The position numbers and the translations under genes were made by a program. From Bacteroidales bacterium (lineage in GTDB: Bacteria > Bacteroidota > Bacteroidia > Bacteroidales > UBA932), in assembly GCA_017451395.1 (NCBI GenBank), contig JAFSPR010000098.1, forward strand, positions 1 through 64,000: a stretch of DNA of 64,000 nt, given 5' to 3'. Every line of letters begins with the position of its first letter. The first letter of the stretch is position 1. The notes beneath the pieces were generated by a model. That model ran no database searches and was not told the origin of the DNA. It saw nothing but the letters and a program-made list of their open reading frames with translations. Positions 41,445 to 50,368 of this stretch are shown here, piece by piece.

Positions 41445-42428
41445 ATGAAAAAGACTATTGCCATTTTCCTTGCACTCACGGCTTTCGCATTCATCAGCGC
41501 CAGGGCTCAGGAAATTGACCCTGTAGAACCTGCACAGGACACCGTCGCAGTTGCAGAGCCCGCTCCTGCCGTGGAAGAACCGCTTCCTCTTTACACTGAG
41601 GCTCCTAAGGAAGACAAACAGATTTTCAATCACATCGCGGCGGGTATTCCCATCGACTTTCCCATTCTGCCTGACGGTATCGGCATAATTGAGATAGCAA
41701 CCACCTGCACTCCTTATCTGCAGTTCCGCCTTGGATATTCCCTTTCCCTCCTTGATGTGATGCCCGGCATTACCATCAACGAAATATCGTCATTGGTTTC
41801 ACAGGTCTCTCCCGGGACAAATATCCCAACAACTCTTGAATTCAACGAAACAAAGATCAATATCGGCGACAGCAAGTTTGAGTTCGGCACCAATATCGGC
41901 GGTCTCAAACTCCTGATGGACGTTTTCCCCGGCAAGCGGACTGGCTTCCACTTCACCTTCGGCGCATTCGTCAATCCCGGCAACGCAGACCACATCTTTG
42001 AAATCAACGGAAATCTGAGCGGCGCCCTCAAGGATGCCGGTTTCACTCCCGGAAAATTCAACGAGGTTTACTTCGGCTTCAACGACGACGATCCCAAATT
42101 CCGCATTTCCCCTTCCAAGGACGGTATTATCAGCGCCGGCATCGTTGCCTGGCCCGTACGTCCTTACGTCGGAATCGGTTTCGGCCGTGCCGTCAGGCCC
42201 GATAAAAGGGTTTGCGTCACCTTCGATATGGGCGCTTTCTTCTGGGGCAAACCCGTGCTTGTGGGCTACGATTATTCACTTGATCCCAACGGTACTGCAG
42301 TTGGTTTCTCCCCTGAAAGGGTTTCCCAGACCAATGACCTCAAGGGTCTGGCCACTCCTCTGGAAATCCTTGGAAAGGTTCCCGCCTATCCCGTTATGAA
42401 ACTCAATATCTTTATCCGCATCATCTAG
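41445..42428 (+). CDS. Probable outer-membrane beta-barrel protein, family not recognised
   Basis: 327 residues. A signal peptide ends at ARAQ, then an acidic Pro/Glu/Ala-rich stretch (~25-55). The rest is rich in alternating hydrophobic strands (LQFRLGYSLSL, RPYVGIGFGRAV, VCVTFDMGAFFW), as in Bacteroidota porin-like or OmpA-like barrels without a peptidoglycan domain. Function unknown. It is followed after 26 nt by a lipoprotein gene that probably shares its transcript. Confidence 0.6.
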   Translation: MKKTIAIFLALTAFAFISARAQEIDPVEPAQDTVAVAEPAPAVEEPLPLYTEAPKEDKQIFNHIAAGIPIDFPILPDGIGIIEIATTCTPYLQFRLGYSLSLLDVMPGITINEISSLVSQVSPGTNIPTTLEFNETKINIGDSKFEFGTNIGGLKLLMDVFPGKRTGFHFTFGAFVNPGNADHIFEINGNLSGALKDAGFTPGKFNEVYFGFNDDDPKFRISPSKDGIISAGIVAWPVRPYVGIGFGRAVRPDKRVCVTFDMGAFFWGKPVLVGYDYSLDPNGTAVGFSPERVSQTNDLKGLATPLEILGKVPAYPVMKLNIFIRII

Positions 42429-42454
42429 GCTAAAATATTTAAAATCAAATAATT

Positions 42455-43327
42455 ATGAAAAAATTCCTCATTTATGCAGCATTTGCTGCCCTCCTTGTCC
42501 CCTTTGTATCTTGCAACAACAAGGTAGACTACGGCGGAAACAGCGGTTCCACAGCCAAGATTGAAAAGGCAAAGTATGCCGATCAGGCCAAGAAGATCAC
42601 CGTGAAGAGCGGTACAGCCGCCGATCAAGGTTACCAGCAGATTGAACTCACGGACGGCGGACGTTACATCATCACCCGCAGCACCCAGGAAACCAAGGCC
42701 GACGATTTTACCGTAGTCATCACCGGCACCTACACTGTCCAGAACAATGTCTATGTCCTTGACGGCTTCGGCTCCATCGAATTTGGTTCAAACGGCAGTT
42801 TCACCATCAAACTGGAAGGCGGCACAACCGTTACCGGCGCCGGTGAAGAAGAGCCCAAACTCCCCTCCTCCGATTTCGCAAATGCAATCGCCCACACCTG
42901 GAAGATTGACAAGGTAGACCTCAGCGTCAACGCAGACGGCAAGAACATCGGCTTCGTAAAGGATGGCTGCAACCTTGAGCAGATCGGTAACGAACTCCTG
43001 GACCAGGCAAAGAAACTTGGCGTAAACGTAAATGTCAACGTTGATAAACTTAAGGGTTACAATGTGACTTCCGTAAGTTTCACCACTTCCAGCACCTTCA
43101 TCGTTGAGTTCTCCGGCGCAGAGCCCTTCAAGGCAAATGTGAGCGGCGTTTCCGGCTTCAATTTCAAATACAAACTTGAGATTGGCACCAGCAACGAAAT
43201 CCTGAACGCAGAGGCCGACTGCAAGTTCGAGCCCCAGACCGAAAAGACCGCCTGGCTCACCGTCAAGGTCAATTCCGACGACTTCAACGGCAGGGTTATC
43301 TTTATGATGACTATCATTGACAAGTAA
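42455..43327 (+). CDS. Lipoprotein, unknown function
   Basis: 290 residues with lipobox FVSC (Cys20) after MKKFLIYAAFAALLVPF. The mature part is a repetitive beta-rich sequence. Two halves both contain a strand pair around an acidic turn; a linker at ~130 (GAGEEEPKLPSSDF) separates them, suggesting two related domains (calycin or DUF4923-like is possible, not certain). It is last in the transcript, with a strong terminator directly after. Confidence 0.6.
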   Translation: MKKFLIYAAFAALLVPFVSCNNKVDYGGNSGSTAKIEKAKYADQAKKITVKSGTAADQGYQQIELTDGGRYIITRSTQETKADDFTVVITGTYTVQNNVYVLDGFGSIEFGSNGSFTIKLEGGTTVTGAGEEEPKLPSSDFANAIAHTWKIDKVDLSVNADGKNIGFVKDGCNLEQIGNELLDQAKKLGVNVNVNVDKLKGYNVTSVSFTTSSTFIVEFSGAEPFKANVSGVSGFNFKYKLEIGTSNEILNAEADCKFEPQTEKTAWLTVKVNSDDFNGRVIFMMTIIDK

Positions 43328-43352
43328 GAGGGAACCTCTCCCCTTCTTTCAG

Positions 43353-43382
43353 ACCGCGCTCTTTCGGGCGCGGTTTTTTTTA
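43353..43382 (+). terminator. Rho-independent terminator after the lipoprotein gene
   Basis: Stem ACCGCGC/GCGCGGT (43353-43359 / 43368-43374) with an 8-nt loop, followed by a run of eight or so T. Confidence 0.9.
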
Positions 43383-43401
43383 TGTTTCCGTAAAAAATTG
43401 C

Positions 43402-43409
43402 TATATTTG
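43402..43409 (+). promoter_or_regulatory. -7 element of the GNAT protein gene
   Basis: TATATTTG, 27 nt before the ATG at 43437. Confidence 0.6.
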
Positions 43410-43436
43410 TGATTACGTTTATTAACACCTTAACCA

Positions 43437-44570
43437 ATGTCTGTAATTGTAAAGACAGTTAGCACAAAAAGGGAACTGAAAGCCTTTGTGAAGTTCCCGC
43501 TTGAACTATACAAAAACTGTCCCTACTATGTCCCGGGGCTGTTTCTGGATGAGATGGCAACCCTGGACCCCGCAAAGAATCCAATGTCAAATTATGCCAA
43601 ATTCCGGCTTTTCCTGGCATATAAGGACGGAAAGATAGCGGGCCGTGTGGCGGCAATCATCAATGAGATAGCAAACCGCAACTGGCAGCACCAGGAAGTT
43701 CGTTTTGGCTGGATTGACTTCATAGATGACATGGAGGTCTCCAAGGCCCTCATAGATGCCGTATCGGCCTACGGAAAGGAAATGGGGATGACCCAGGTTA
43801 CCGGTCCCCTTGGCTTTACGGATTTTGACAATGAAGGCTGCGTTGTGGAAGGCTTCAACCAGATTTCCACTTATGCCCTCAGGTTCAATTATGAGTACTA
43901 CGGCCGTCATTTTGATGCCCTCTCCATGACCAAGGCCAACGACTGGCTGGAATACAGGATTTACGTCCCTGACGCCCTTCCTGAGAAAGTTACCCGCATT
44001 GCAAACCTCATCAGCCAGCGCTATAACCTCAGCGTCAAGAAACTCTCAAAGCGTGATGTCACAAAGGGCGGTTACGGCCAGAAACTATTTGACCTTGTGA
44101 ACCGTACATACAATCAACTGTATGACTTCACCGTCCTCCCGGAGGACGTTATGGACAAGTACGTGGACTCATACCTCGGCCTCCTGGATATGAATTACGT
44201 AACTGCAATTGAGGATGCGGAAGGCAAACTTGTCGCGCTTGCCGTTGCAATGCCTTCAATAGCAAAGGCTGTCCATAAATGCCGCGGTTACCTGTTCCCG
44301 TTTGGATGGTGGCATCTTGTGAAGGCAATGTACCTGAAACACGACCCCGCAATTGAACTGATGCTCATAGGTGTGGACCCTGAATACCGCAACAGGGGTG
44401 TCCACGCAATGCTTTTCAACCAGTTCATAGGGAATCTCATAAAGGGCGGCTTCAAATACGGCGAATCCAACGCCGAGATGGAAACCAATACCTCCGTCCA
44501 GAATATCTGGAACGACTATGAGAAGGATTTCGTACGCCGGAGAAGAGTATTCACTAAACCCGTAGAATAA
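43437..44570 (+). CDS. GNAT-like N-acetyltransferase family protein, 377 aa
   Basis: A two-part protein found across Bacteroidota. A GNAT-like fold is suggested by FLAYKDGKIAGRVAAI and, in the C-terminal half, by the acyl-CoA-binding-type segment LIGVDPEYRNRGVHAML. The acceptor is unknown and the sequence shows no membrane or targeting signal. It is followed 7 nt later by rarA. Confidence 0.75.
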   Translation: MSVIVKTVSTKRELKAFVKFPLELYKNCPYYVPGLFLDEMATLDPAKNPMSNYAKFRLFLAYKDGKIAGRVAAIINEIANRNWQHQEVRFGWIDFIDDMEVSKALIDAVSAYGKEMGMTQVTGPLGFTDFDNEGCVVEGFNQISTYALRFNYEYYGRHFDALSMTKANDWLEYRIYVPDALPEKVTRIANLISQRYNLSVKKLSKRDVTKGGYGQKLFDLVNRTYNQLYDFTVLPEDVMDKYVDSYLGLLDMNYVTAIEDAEGKLVALAVAMPSIAKAVHKCRGYLFPFGWWHLVKAMYLKHDPAIELMLIGVDPEYRNRGVHAMLFNQFIGNLIKGGFKYGESNAEMETNTSVQNIWNDYEKDFVRRRRVFTKPVE

Positions 44571-44577
44571 TAGCCAT

Positions 44578-45879
44578 ATGAGCGCATCTTCCGTAATGCT
44601 CCCTCCCCTTCCGGAGAGAATGAGACCAAAGACGCTGGATCAGTATGTGGGCCAGCGTCATCTGGTTGGAGAGGGCTGCGTATTGAGGAAGATGATAGAA
44701 AGCGGAAACCTTTCCTCTTTCATCCTCTGGGGCCCTCCGGGGGTTGGAAAGACCACCCTTGCGCATATCATAGCGGAAACCCTTGACAGGGATTTCTATA
44801 CGCTAAGCGCGGTTACTGCGGGCGTCAAGGACGTGAGGGATATCTTTGAGAAGGCCAGCAAGGGCTCCCTCTTCAACCAGAAAGGCGCTCCAATCCTTTT
44901 TATAGATGAGATCCACCGCTTCAACAAGGCCCAGCAGGATGCCCTTCTGGGGGCTGTTGAAACGGGTACGATAGTCCTTATCGGCGCAACCACGGAGAAC
45001 CCCTCCTTCGAGGTTATCACTCCCCTTCTGTCCCGCTGCCAGGTTTTTGTGCTCAAATCCCTGGAACAGAAAGACCTGCAGGCGCTTCTTGACCGCGCAC
45101 TCAGGGAGGATGTGCTCCTTAAGAACAAGAGCATAGATGTAAGGGAGACTCAGGCCCTTATGCGCTACAGCGGCGGAGACGCCCGTAAGCTCCTCAATGT
45201 ACTGGAACTGGTCATAGACGCCCAGCCGGGTACCTCCCCCATCGTCATAGACAACGCCACGGTGACCGCCTCCATCCAGGAGAATATGGCAATCTATGAC
45301 AAGGACGGAGAGATGCACTATGATATAATATCGGCCTTTATAAAGAGCATAAGGGGCTCCGATCCAAACGCCGCCATATATTACCTCGCAAGGATGATAG
45401 ACGGCGGTGAGGACCCCCTTTTCATTGCCCGGAGGCTGTGCCTCAGCGCATCTGAGGATGTTGGCCTTGCAAATCCAAACGCGCTCCTTCTTGCCAACGC
45501 CTGTTTTGAGGTGGTTTCAAAGATAGGTATGCCGGAAGGCCGGATTCCCCTTGCCGAAACAACCGTCTATCTGGCGTCCTCCCCTAAGAGCAACGCCTCG
45601 TATATGGCCATAGAAAAGGCCCTGGCGGAGGTAAGGGAAAGCGGGAACCTTCCCGTCCCCCTCCCCATCAGGAACGCCCCTACAAAACTTATGGAGGAAC
45701 TAGGCTACAGCGACGGCTACAAGTACGCCCACGACTACCCCGGTCATTTTTCCGATATGGAATTTATGCCAGATGCCCTGAAGGGCAAGGTTTTCTATGA
45801 ACCTGCGGAAAACCGCCACGAGAACGTCCTCAAAGCCTATCTTGAGGCCTGCTGGCCTAAATACTATCAGAAAGGATAA
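44578..45879 (+). CDS. rarA: Replication-associated recombination protein A (AAA ATPase)
   Basis: 433 residues. The N-terminus PLPERMRPKTLDQYVGQRHL is typical of RarA/MgsA. Walker A is GPPGVGKTT, Walker B FIDEIHRFNKAQQD, sensor 1 IGATTENPSFE; the tetramerisation domain includes DPNAAIYYLARMIDGGEDP. It acts at stalled replication forks. Its 3' end overlaps the convergent tamL gene by 13 nt. Confidence 0.95.
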   Translation: MSASSVMLPPLPERMRPKTLDQYVGQRHLVGEGCVLRKMIESGNLSSFILWGPPGVGKTTLAHIIAETLDRDFYTLSAVTAGVKDVRDIFEKASKGSLFNQKGAPILFIDEIHRFNKAQQDALLGAVETGTIVLIGATTENPSFEVITPLLSRCQVFVLKSLEQKDLQALLDRALREDVLLKNKSIDVRETQALMRYSGGDARKLLNVLELVIDAQPGTSPIVIDNATVTASIQENMAIYDKDGEMHYDIISAFIKSIRGSDPNAAIYYLARMIDGGEDPLFIARRLCLSASEDVGLANPNALLLANACFEVVSKIGMPEGRIPLAETTVYLASSPKSNASYMAIEKALAEVRESGNLPVPLPIRNAPTKLMEELGYSDGYKYAHDYPGHFSDMEFMPDALKGKVFYEPAENRHENVLKAYLEACWPKYYQKG

Positions 45880-48080
45880 CCTACTCCAAAATGTATGGCG
45901 TAGGAGCCTCCGCCGAACCAATCGGCGGGGCCAAGCCAGCGGTAGCCTTCGTCGCGTCCGGGATCGTGAATTCGGAAGCCGCCGTCAAGGCGTACCAGGA
46001 TTAGTCCGAAGTTCAGGCGGATGCCAAGTCCCCAGTCAAGGCCGATACCTTTCAGGGTTTCCATATTGAATCCAAAGATGCTGCCAGCCAAATCTTCATC
46101 GGGTTCATAATTGGGCCTGGGAAGGTCCCAGATATTACCTGCATCGGCAAAAAGGGCACCTTCAATTTTCCAGAATATGGGGAAACGGTATTCTACGTTG
46201 GCTTCCAGTTTCATTTCACCCACGGAACTGGGGATGGTGAAGAACTCCGAATACAAAGTGCTTGTGCCGGGGCCCAGGGTCCTTGCCTGCCAGCCGCGCA
46301 TAGAATAGGCTCCTCCTGCATAGAAGAGTTTTTCCAGAGGAACCGTGGAGGTTGCGGAATTGCCGTACGGGAAAGCGGCGCCTGCATTGAAATGAAGTGC
46401 CAGGGCATGTTTGTCCTCTTTTCCAAAGCGGAATGTCTTTCCAAGGTGTAAATCCGCTCTCACGTATTGGGCATATGGTATAGTCCAGATGGTCCTTTCG
46501 TCAAATTCGTTCTGGGGAAGGATGTTGTTGAAAAGGCTCAGGGTGTTTCCGGAAAGGTCAAAGTTGAGTCTGGCGTAATGGAAGGGCCTTGTGGGCACCA
46601 CGGAGTTGTCTGTGGTATAATACAGCATGGTGCTTATACCCATGTCGAACTTGTCCATGTAGGCGCCGGAGAGGACTATGTTATTGAATAGCTTTTCCAA
46701 AAAGTCATCAGAGGCGCCGAACAACCTAGTGACGTTCACTCTTATGGGGGTGAACTTGTATGAGAACCGGGAATTGAACCTTCCGGTGTAACTGAACTCC
46801 CCTGCTATTGCCTGACGTTTGAATTCAGGGCGGTCCTGGTAATTATAAGCAAGGGAAACCTCCGTCTTGGGGATGTATTTTCCCTTGAAGACCTTGGTGG
46901 GAAGGCCGATGAACTTGGGGAACAGGATACTTCCAGTGGCGCTTACTTCAGTTGAGTAGGCGTCGGACTTGGGGCGGAACTGGAAGTTGCCCTTGACGCC
47001 AAGGTTAAGCACTTCTCCCCCGTGGAATATGTTCCTGTGGTAATAAGTGAGTTGGGGCGATATGCCGAAGAGCGCCGTGGAATTGACTGATGCTTCCAAG
47101 TTTATCTTGAATCCCTGCAGGCCGGAGTTCCGGAGCGCGATGTTACAGTCTACCTTTTCACCGGGGGCCTCGGAGGTGGTGATGTTCACGCCGGTGAGCA
47201 TACCCACGTTGGAGAAACGGGAGTAAGTGGTGTTGATGACTTCCTCGTTGTAAAGGTCTCCGGGCCTGATGAGATTCAGCGTCTCAATGACTCCGGGGCG
47301 TATTTTCAGCCTCCGGGGCTTTGAGACCGTGAGTTCTCCGATGGTGTATTTCTTATGCTCCCTGGCCGATGCAGGGCTGTCTCCAAGGGCGAAGTCACGG
47401 ATACTCATCTTCAGTTTTGCGTTGCCGTCACCTGAGAGGGTATCGGCCTCAAAGAGATAGTAACTCTTGCTGAAACCGTAGTAGCCTTTGGTGCGGAAAT
47501 ACGCGGCGCTTCTGTCGGCCTCCTTTTCGATTATTTCCTCGGAGAGGTACATCCCCTCCTTCAGGGAAACGTTCTCAATGTCCTTGGTCCAGTCCTCCCT
47601 GAAAGTGCCGTAGGACGGGATGTCGTAGTCTATTGCGCTTATCTTGTAGCGCTTTCCAAGGGCAACGTAATAGGTTACATAGACCATTCTCTTGCTTACG
47701 CGGACGCTGCTTTCAACCACGGAGCCGTAGTAGCCGGTGAAACGGAGGTGGTTTGCTATGTTGTCTATTGTCTCGTCAACCTTGGAGGCGTCGTAGACCA
47801 CGGGGGGGACGCCAAGTTTTCTGAAGAATCTCTGGAAACCGGTCTTCCCTTCCCCGCCCCAGTTGTATACCACAAGGGACGGGCTGGTGCCCAGCATCCA
47901 GGCGTTGGGCTTCTGGAGAAGGTATGCGGAGAGGTCCCCGGCGTTGTAGTTTTTGTCGTTGACCCGGATTTTGTTGGAGCGCAGAAGGTACTCGCCGTCA
48001 CGTAAAGTTCTGGTGGTACTGCAGGATGCTATGGCAAGCGCGGCTGCCAATGCAATAAATATGCGGCTCCTTGGTTTCAT
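45867..48080 (-). CDS. BamA/TamA-family outer-membrane lipoprotein (TamL-like)
   Basis: 737 residues. The N-terminus has a lipoprotein signal (AALAIASC, Cys20), unlike proteobacterial TamA. POTRA-like domains occupy ~25-340 and a C-terminal Omp85 barrel ~380-737 (FYAGGAYSMRGWQARTLGPG carries the conserved RGW/RGF-type motif). The protein ends with aromatic Phe (HFGVGYPF), as barrel proteins do. Lipidated TamA relatives (TamL) are known in Bacteroidota and take part in surface protein assembly. The start at 48080 is preferred to 48122 because a -7 element at 48086-48093 lies between the two. Confidence 0.88.
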   Translation of the reverse strand: MKPRSRIFIALAAALAIASCSTTRTLRDGEYLLRSNKIRVNDKNYNAGDLSAYLLQKPNAWMLGTSPSLVVYNWGGEGKTGFQRFFRKLGVPPVVYDASKVDETIDNIANHLRFTGYYGSVVESSVRVSKRMVYVTYYVALGKRYKISAIDYDIPSYGTFREDWTKDIENVSLKEGMYLSEEIIEKEADRSAAYFRTKGYYGFSKSYYLFEADTLSGDGNAKLKMSIRDFALGDSPASAREHKKYTIGELTVSKPRRLKIRPGVIETLNLIRPGDLYNEEVINTTYSRFSNVGMLTGVNITTSEAPGEKVDCNIALRNSGLQGFKINLEASVNSTALFGISPQLTYYHRNIFHGGEVLNLGVKGNFQFRPKSDAYSTEVSATGSILFPKFIGLPTKVFKGKYIPKTEVSLAYNYQDRPEFKRQAIAGEFSYTGRFNSRFSYKFTPIRVNVTRLFGASDDFLEKLFNNIVLSGAYMDKFDMGISTMLYYTTDNSVVPTRPFHYARLNFDLSGNTLSLFNNILPQNEFDERTIWTIPYAQYVRADLHLGKTFRFGKEDKHALALHFNAGAAFPYGNSATSTVPLEKLFYAGGAYSMRGWQARTLGPGTSTLYSEFFTIPSSVGEMKLEANVEYRFPIFWKIEGALFADAGNIWDLPRPNYEPDEDLAGSIFGFNMETLKGIGLDWGLGIRLNFGLILVRLDGGFRIHDPGRDEGYRWLGPADWFGGGSYAIHFGVGYPF

Positions 48081-48085
48081 TCTTA

Positions 48086-48115
48086 CAAAATTAATACTTT
48101 TTTTCCGTATATTTG
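48086..48115. promoter_or_regulatory. Divergent -7 elements (tamL / PLP decarboxylase)
   Basis: TAATTTTG on the minus strand (48086-48093), 5 nt from the tamL ATG, and TATATTTG on the plus strand (48108-48115), 35 nt before the decarboxylase ATG. Confidence 0.6.
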
Positions 48116-48150
48116 CATTCACTACTTACTAAAGGCAAAACCATACGCTG

Positions 48151-49548
48151 ATGAAAAACAAGTACATTGACCTTATAGATCAAACCTTCGACTTCCCCCA
48201 GGACGAATTTATGGTGGTGGACGGAAATCTGATGTTCAATGACATTGACATTATGGAAATCATTGAGAAGTACGGTACTCCCCTAAAACTCACCTACCTT
48301 CCCAAGATTTCATCCCAGATCCAGAGGGCCAAGCGCCTTTTCAAGGTTGCCATGGCCAAGGCGGATTACCAGGGAAAGTACCATTACAGTTACTGCACCA
48401 AGAGTTCACAGTTTGCCTTTGTGGTGCACGAGGCCCTGAAAAACGACATCCATCTGGAAACTTCATCGGCCTATGACCTTGACCTCATGCAGGCCCTGGA
48501 GAAGGACGGTTCCGTGGACAAGAGCAAGATCTATGTCATCTGCAACGGCTTCAAGCGCCCCCAGTACATAGAGAACATCGCCAAACTACGCAAGGACGGC
48601 TGGCTCAACATAATCCCCGTGCTTGACAACAAGAACGAGTTCGAGGATCTGGCCGATTTAATTGAGGAGGAGACCATGATGGGCATCCGCATAGCATCCG
48701 AAGAGGAGCCCAACTTTGATTTCTACACATCACGCCTTGGAATCCGTTACTCTGATATAGTGAAGTTCTACAAGGACACGGTGGCAAAGTATCCCAATTT
48801 CCACCTCAAGATGCTGCACTTCTTCATAAACACCGGCATCCGTGACACCGCATACTACTGGAACGAACTCTCAAAGTGCGTGAAGGTGTACTGCGAACTC
48901 AAGGCCATCTGCCCGGAACTTGACAGCCTTAATATAGGCGGCGGCCTTCCCAACAAGACTTCCCTGGCCCAGGACTTCGACTACGAGTACATGGTGGAGG
49001 AAATCATCAACCAGATCAAGGTCACCTGCAACGCTTACGGCGTTCCGGAGCCCGATATCTTCACGGAATTCGGCAGTTTCACCGTTGGAGAGAGCGGCGC
49101 CACCATCTTCAAGATCCTGGACATCAAGCAGCAGAACGACCGCGAGAAGTGGTATATGATTGACAACTCCTTTATGACCTGCCTGCCTGACACCTGGGGC
49201 CTTAACCAGCGTTTCATCCTCCTTCCCGTGAACAAGTGGAACGACGAATACCAGAGGGTGTTCCTGGGCGGTCTCACCTGCGACAGCCAGGACTTCTATA
49301 ATGCCGACTACCACGCCAACGCAATCTTCCTGCCCACCATCCGCAGCCGCAGGGAAAACCTCTACATAGGCTTTTTCCACACCGGCGCCTATCAGGAAGC
49401 CATTTCCGGTTACGGCGGCATCAAGCACTGCCTCATGCCTTCTCCTAAGCACATACTCATAGATCGTGACAAGGAAGGCAACCTGGTCACCTCCGTCTTC
49501 GCGGAAGAACAGACCGCCGAATCAATGCTTAAGACTTTAGGGTATTAG
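48151..49548 (+). CDS. Fold-type III PLP-dependent decarboxylase (arginine/diaminopimelate decarboxylase-like)
   Basis: 465 residues. An alanine-racemase-like barrel with the putative PLP lysine in YHYSYCTKSSQFAFV (~residue 83). A second domain has the conserved GGGLP loop and the FTEFGSFTVGESGATIF phosphate-binding region. A catalytic-type Cys-Asp lies in GGLTCDSQDFY. It is shorter than the ~630-residue SpeA and lacks its helical insert; the overall pattern fits polyamine-type decarboxylases. Arginine, ornithine or carboxynorspermidine are all possible substrates. It overlaps the start of the next gene. Confidence 0.75.
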   Translation: MKNKYIDLIDQTFDFPQDEFMVVDGNLMFNDIDIMEIIEKYGTPLKLTYLPKISSQIQRAKRLFKVAMAKADYQGKYHYSYCTKSSQFAFVVHEALKNDIHLETSSAYDLDLMQALEKDGSVDKSKIYVICNGFKRPQYIENIAKLRKDGWLNIIPVLDNKNEFEDLADLIEEETMMGIRIASEEEPNFDFYTSRLGIRYSDIVKFYKDTVAKYPNFHLKMLHFFINTGIRDTAYYWNELSKCVKVYCELKAICPELDSLNIGGGLPNKTSLAQDFDYEYMVEEIINQIKVTCNAYGVPEPDIFTEFGSFTVGESGATIFKILDIKQQNDREKWYMIDNSFMTCLPDTWGLNQRFILLPVNKWNDEYQRVFLGGLTCDSQDFYNADYHANAIFLPTIRSRRENLYIGFFHTGAYQEAISGYGGIKHCLMPSPKHILIDRDKEGNLVTSVFAEEQTAESMLKTLGY

Positions 49549-50258
49549 TGGTTACAAATGCGGAAATAAAGTTCGTTAAGTCACTGTCACAGAAGAAATT
49601 CAGGGACAGTGAGGGGCTTTTTGTGGTGGAAGGTGAGAAGATGGTGCAGGAAGCGCTGAAATCCGGTTTTGAGGTTGAGAGGGTGTACAGGAAAGAGGAG
49701 ATAGGTGAAGCCGCAATGGAGCGTATATCGGCCCTTTCATCCCCTTCCCCGGTGCTGGCACTTGTGAGAAAGCCCCAGGTGGCATTCAAGGCTCCTTCCG
49801 AGGGTCTTTACCTGGCGCTTGACGGAATAAGGGATCCGGGAAATCTGGGTACAATCCTTAGAATTGCAGACTGGTTCGGCATAGATGCCGTTTATGCCTC
49901 TGAAGATACTGTGGAACTGTATAATCCCAAGGTGGTGCAGTCTACCATGGGTGCGATTTTCCGCATCCCGTTCTATACAACTGATATTCCTTCACTGTGC
50001 TCTTCTTATCCCTGCAAGGTGTACGGCACCTTCCTTGACGGGGAGAATATGTACAGGAAGGAGCTTTCGGCCACGGGAATCATCGTTATCGGCAACGAGG
50101 CCAATGGGATATCGGCGGAGACCGCAGCTTGCGTGACGGACCGCCTGTTCATCCCTCCCTATCCGGCTGATGACCCAGGTTCCGAATCCCTAAACGCCGC
50201 AGTCGCCACCGCCGTTACCGTGGCTGAGTTCCGCCGACAAATTAGCCGTAAGTGTTAA
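49548..50258 (+). CDS. TrmH/SpoU-family RNA 2'-O-methyltransferase
   Basis: 236 residues. An N-terminal substrate-binding domain (KFVKSLSQKKFRDSEGLFVV) precedes the SPOUT knot with its three motifs: LDGIRDPGNLGTILRIADW, VIGNEANGIS, and FIPPYPADDPGSESLNAAVA. It methylates ribose in tRNA or rRNA; the target is unknown. The GTG at 49548 overlaps the stop of the decarboxylase gene; no in-frame ATG is nearby. Confidence 0.9.
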   Translation: MVTNAEIKFVKSLSQKKFRDSEGLFVVEGEKMVQEALKSGFEVERVYRKEEIGEAAMERISALSSPSPVLALVRKPQVAFKAPSEGLYLALDGIRDPGNLGTILRIADWFGIDAVYASEDTVELYNPKVVQSTMGAIFRIPFYTTDIPSLCSSYPCKVYGTFLDGENMYRKELSATGIIVIGNEANGISAETAACVTDRLFIPPYPADDPGSESLNAAVATAVTVAEFRRQISRKC

Positions 50259-50278
50259 AGTGCTGTAAATCAGGTGAT

Positions 50279-50322
50279 TATAAGAATTACTCCCGGCCGT
50301 TTTGCCGGGAGTAATTCTTATA
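50279..50322. terminator. Bidirectional terminator between TrmH and GH13 genes
   Basis: A perfect 19-bp inverted repeat (TATAAGAATTACTCCCGGC at 50279-50297, complement at 50304-50322, 6-nt loop) placed between convergent genes. Confidence 0.85.
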
Positions 50323-50368
50323 AAATGCTGATAATTAATCATTTGCCGAAAACGCCCGACTGCAGATG

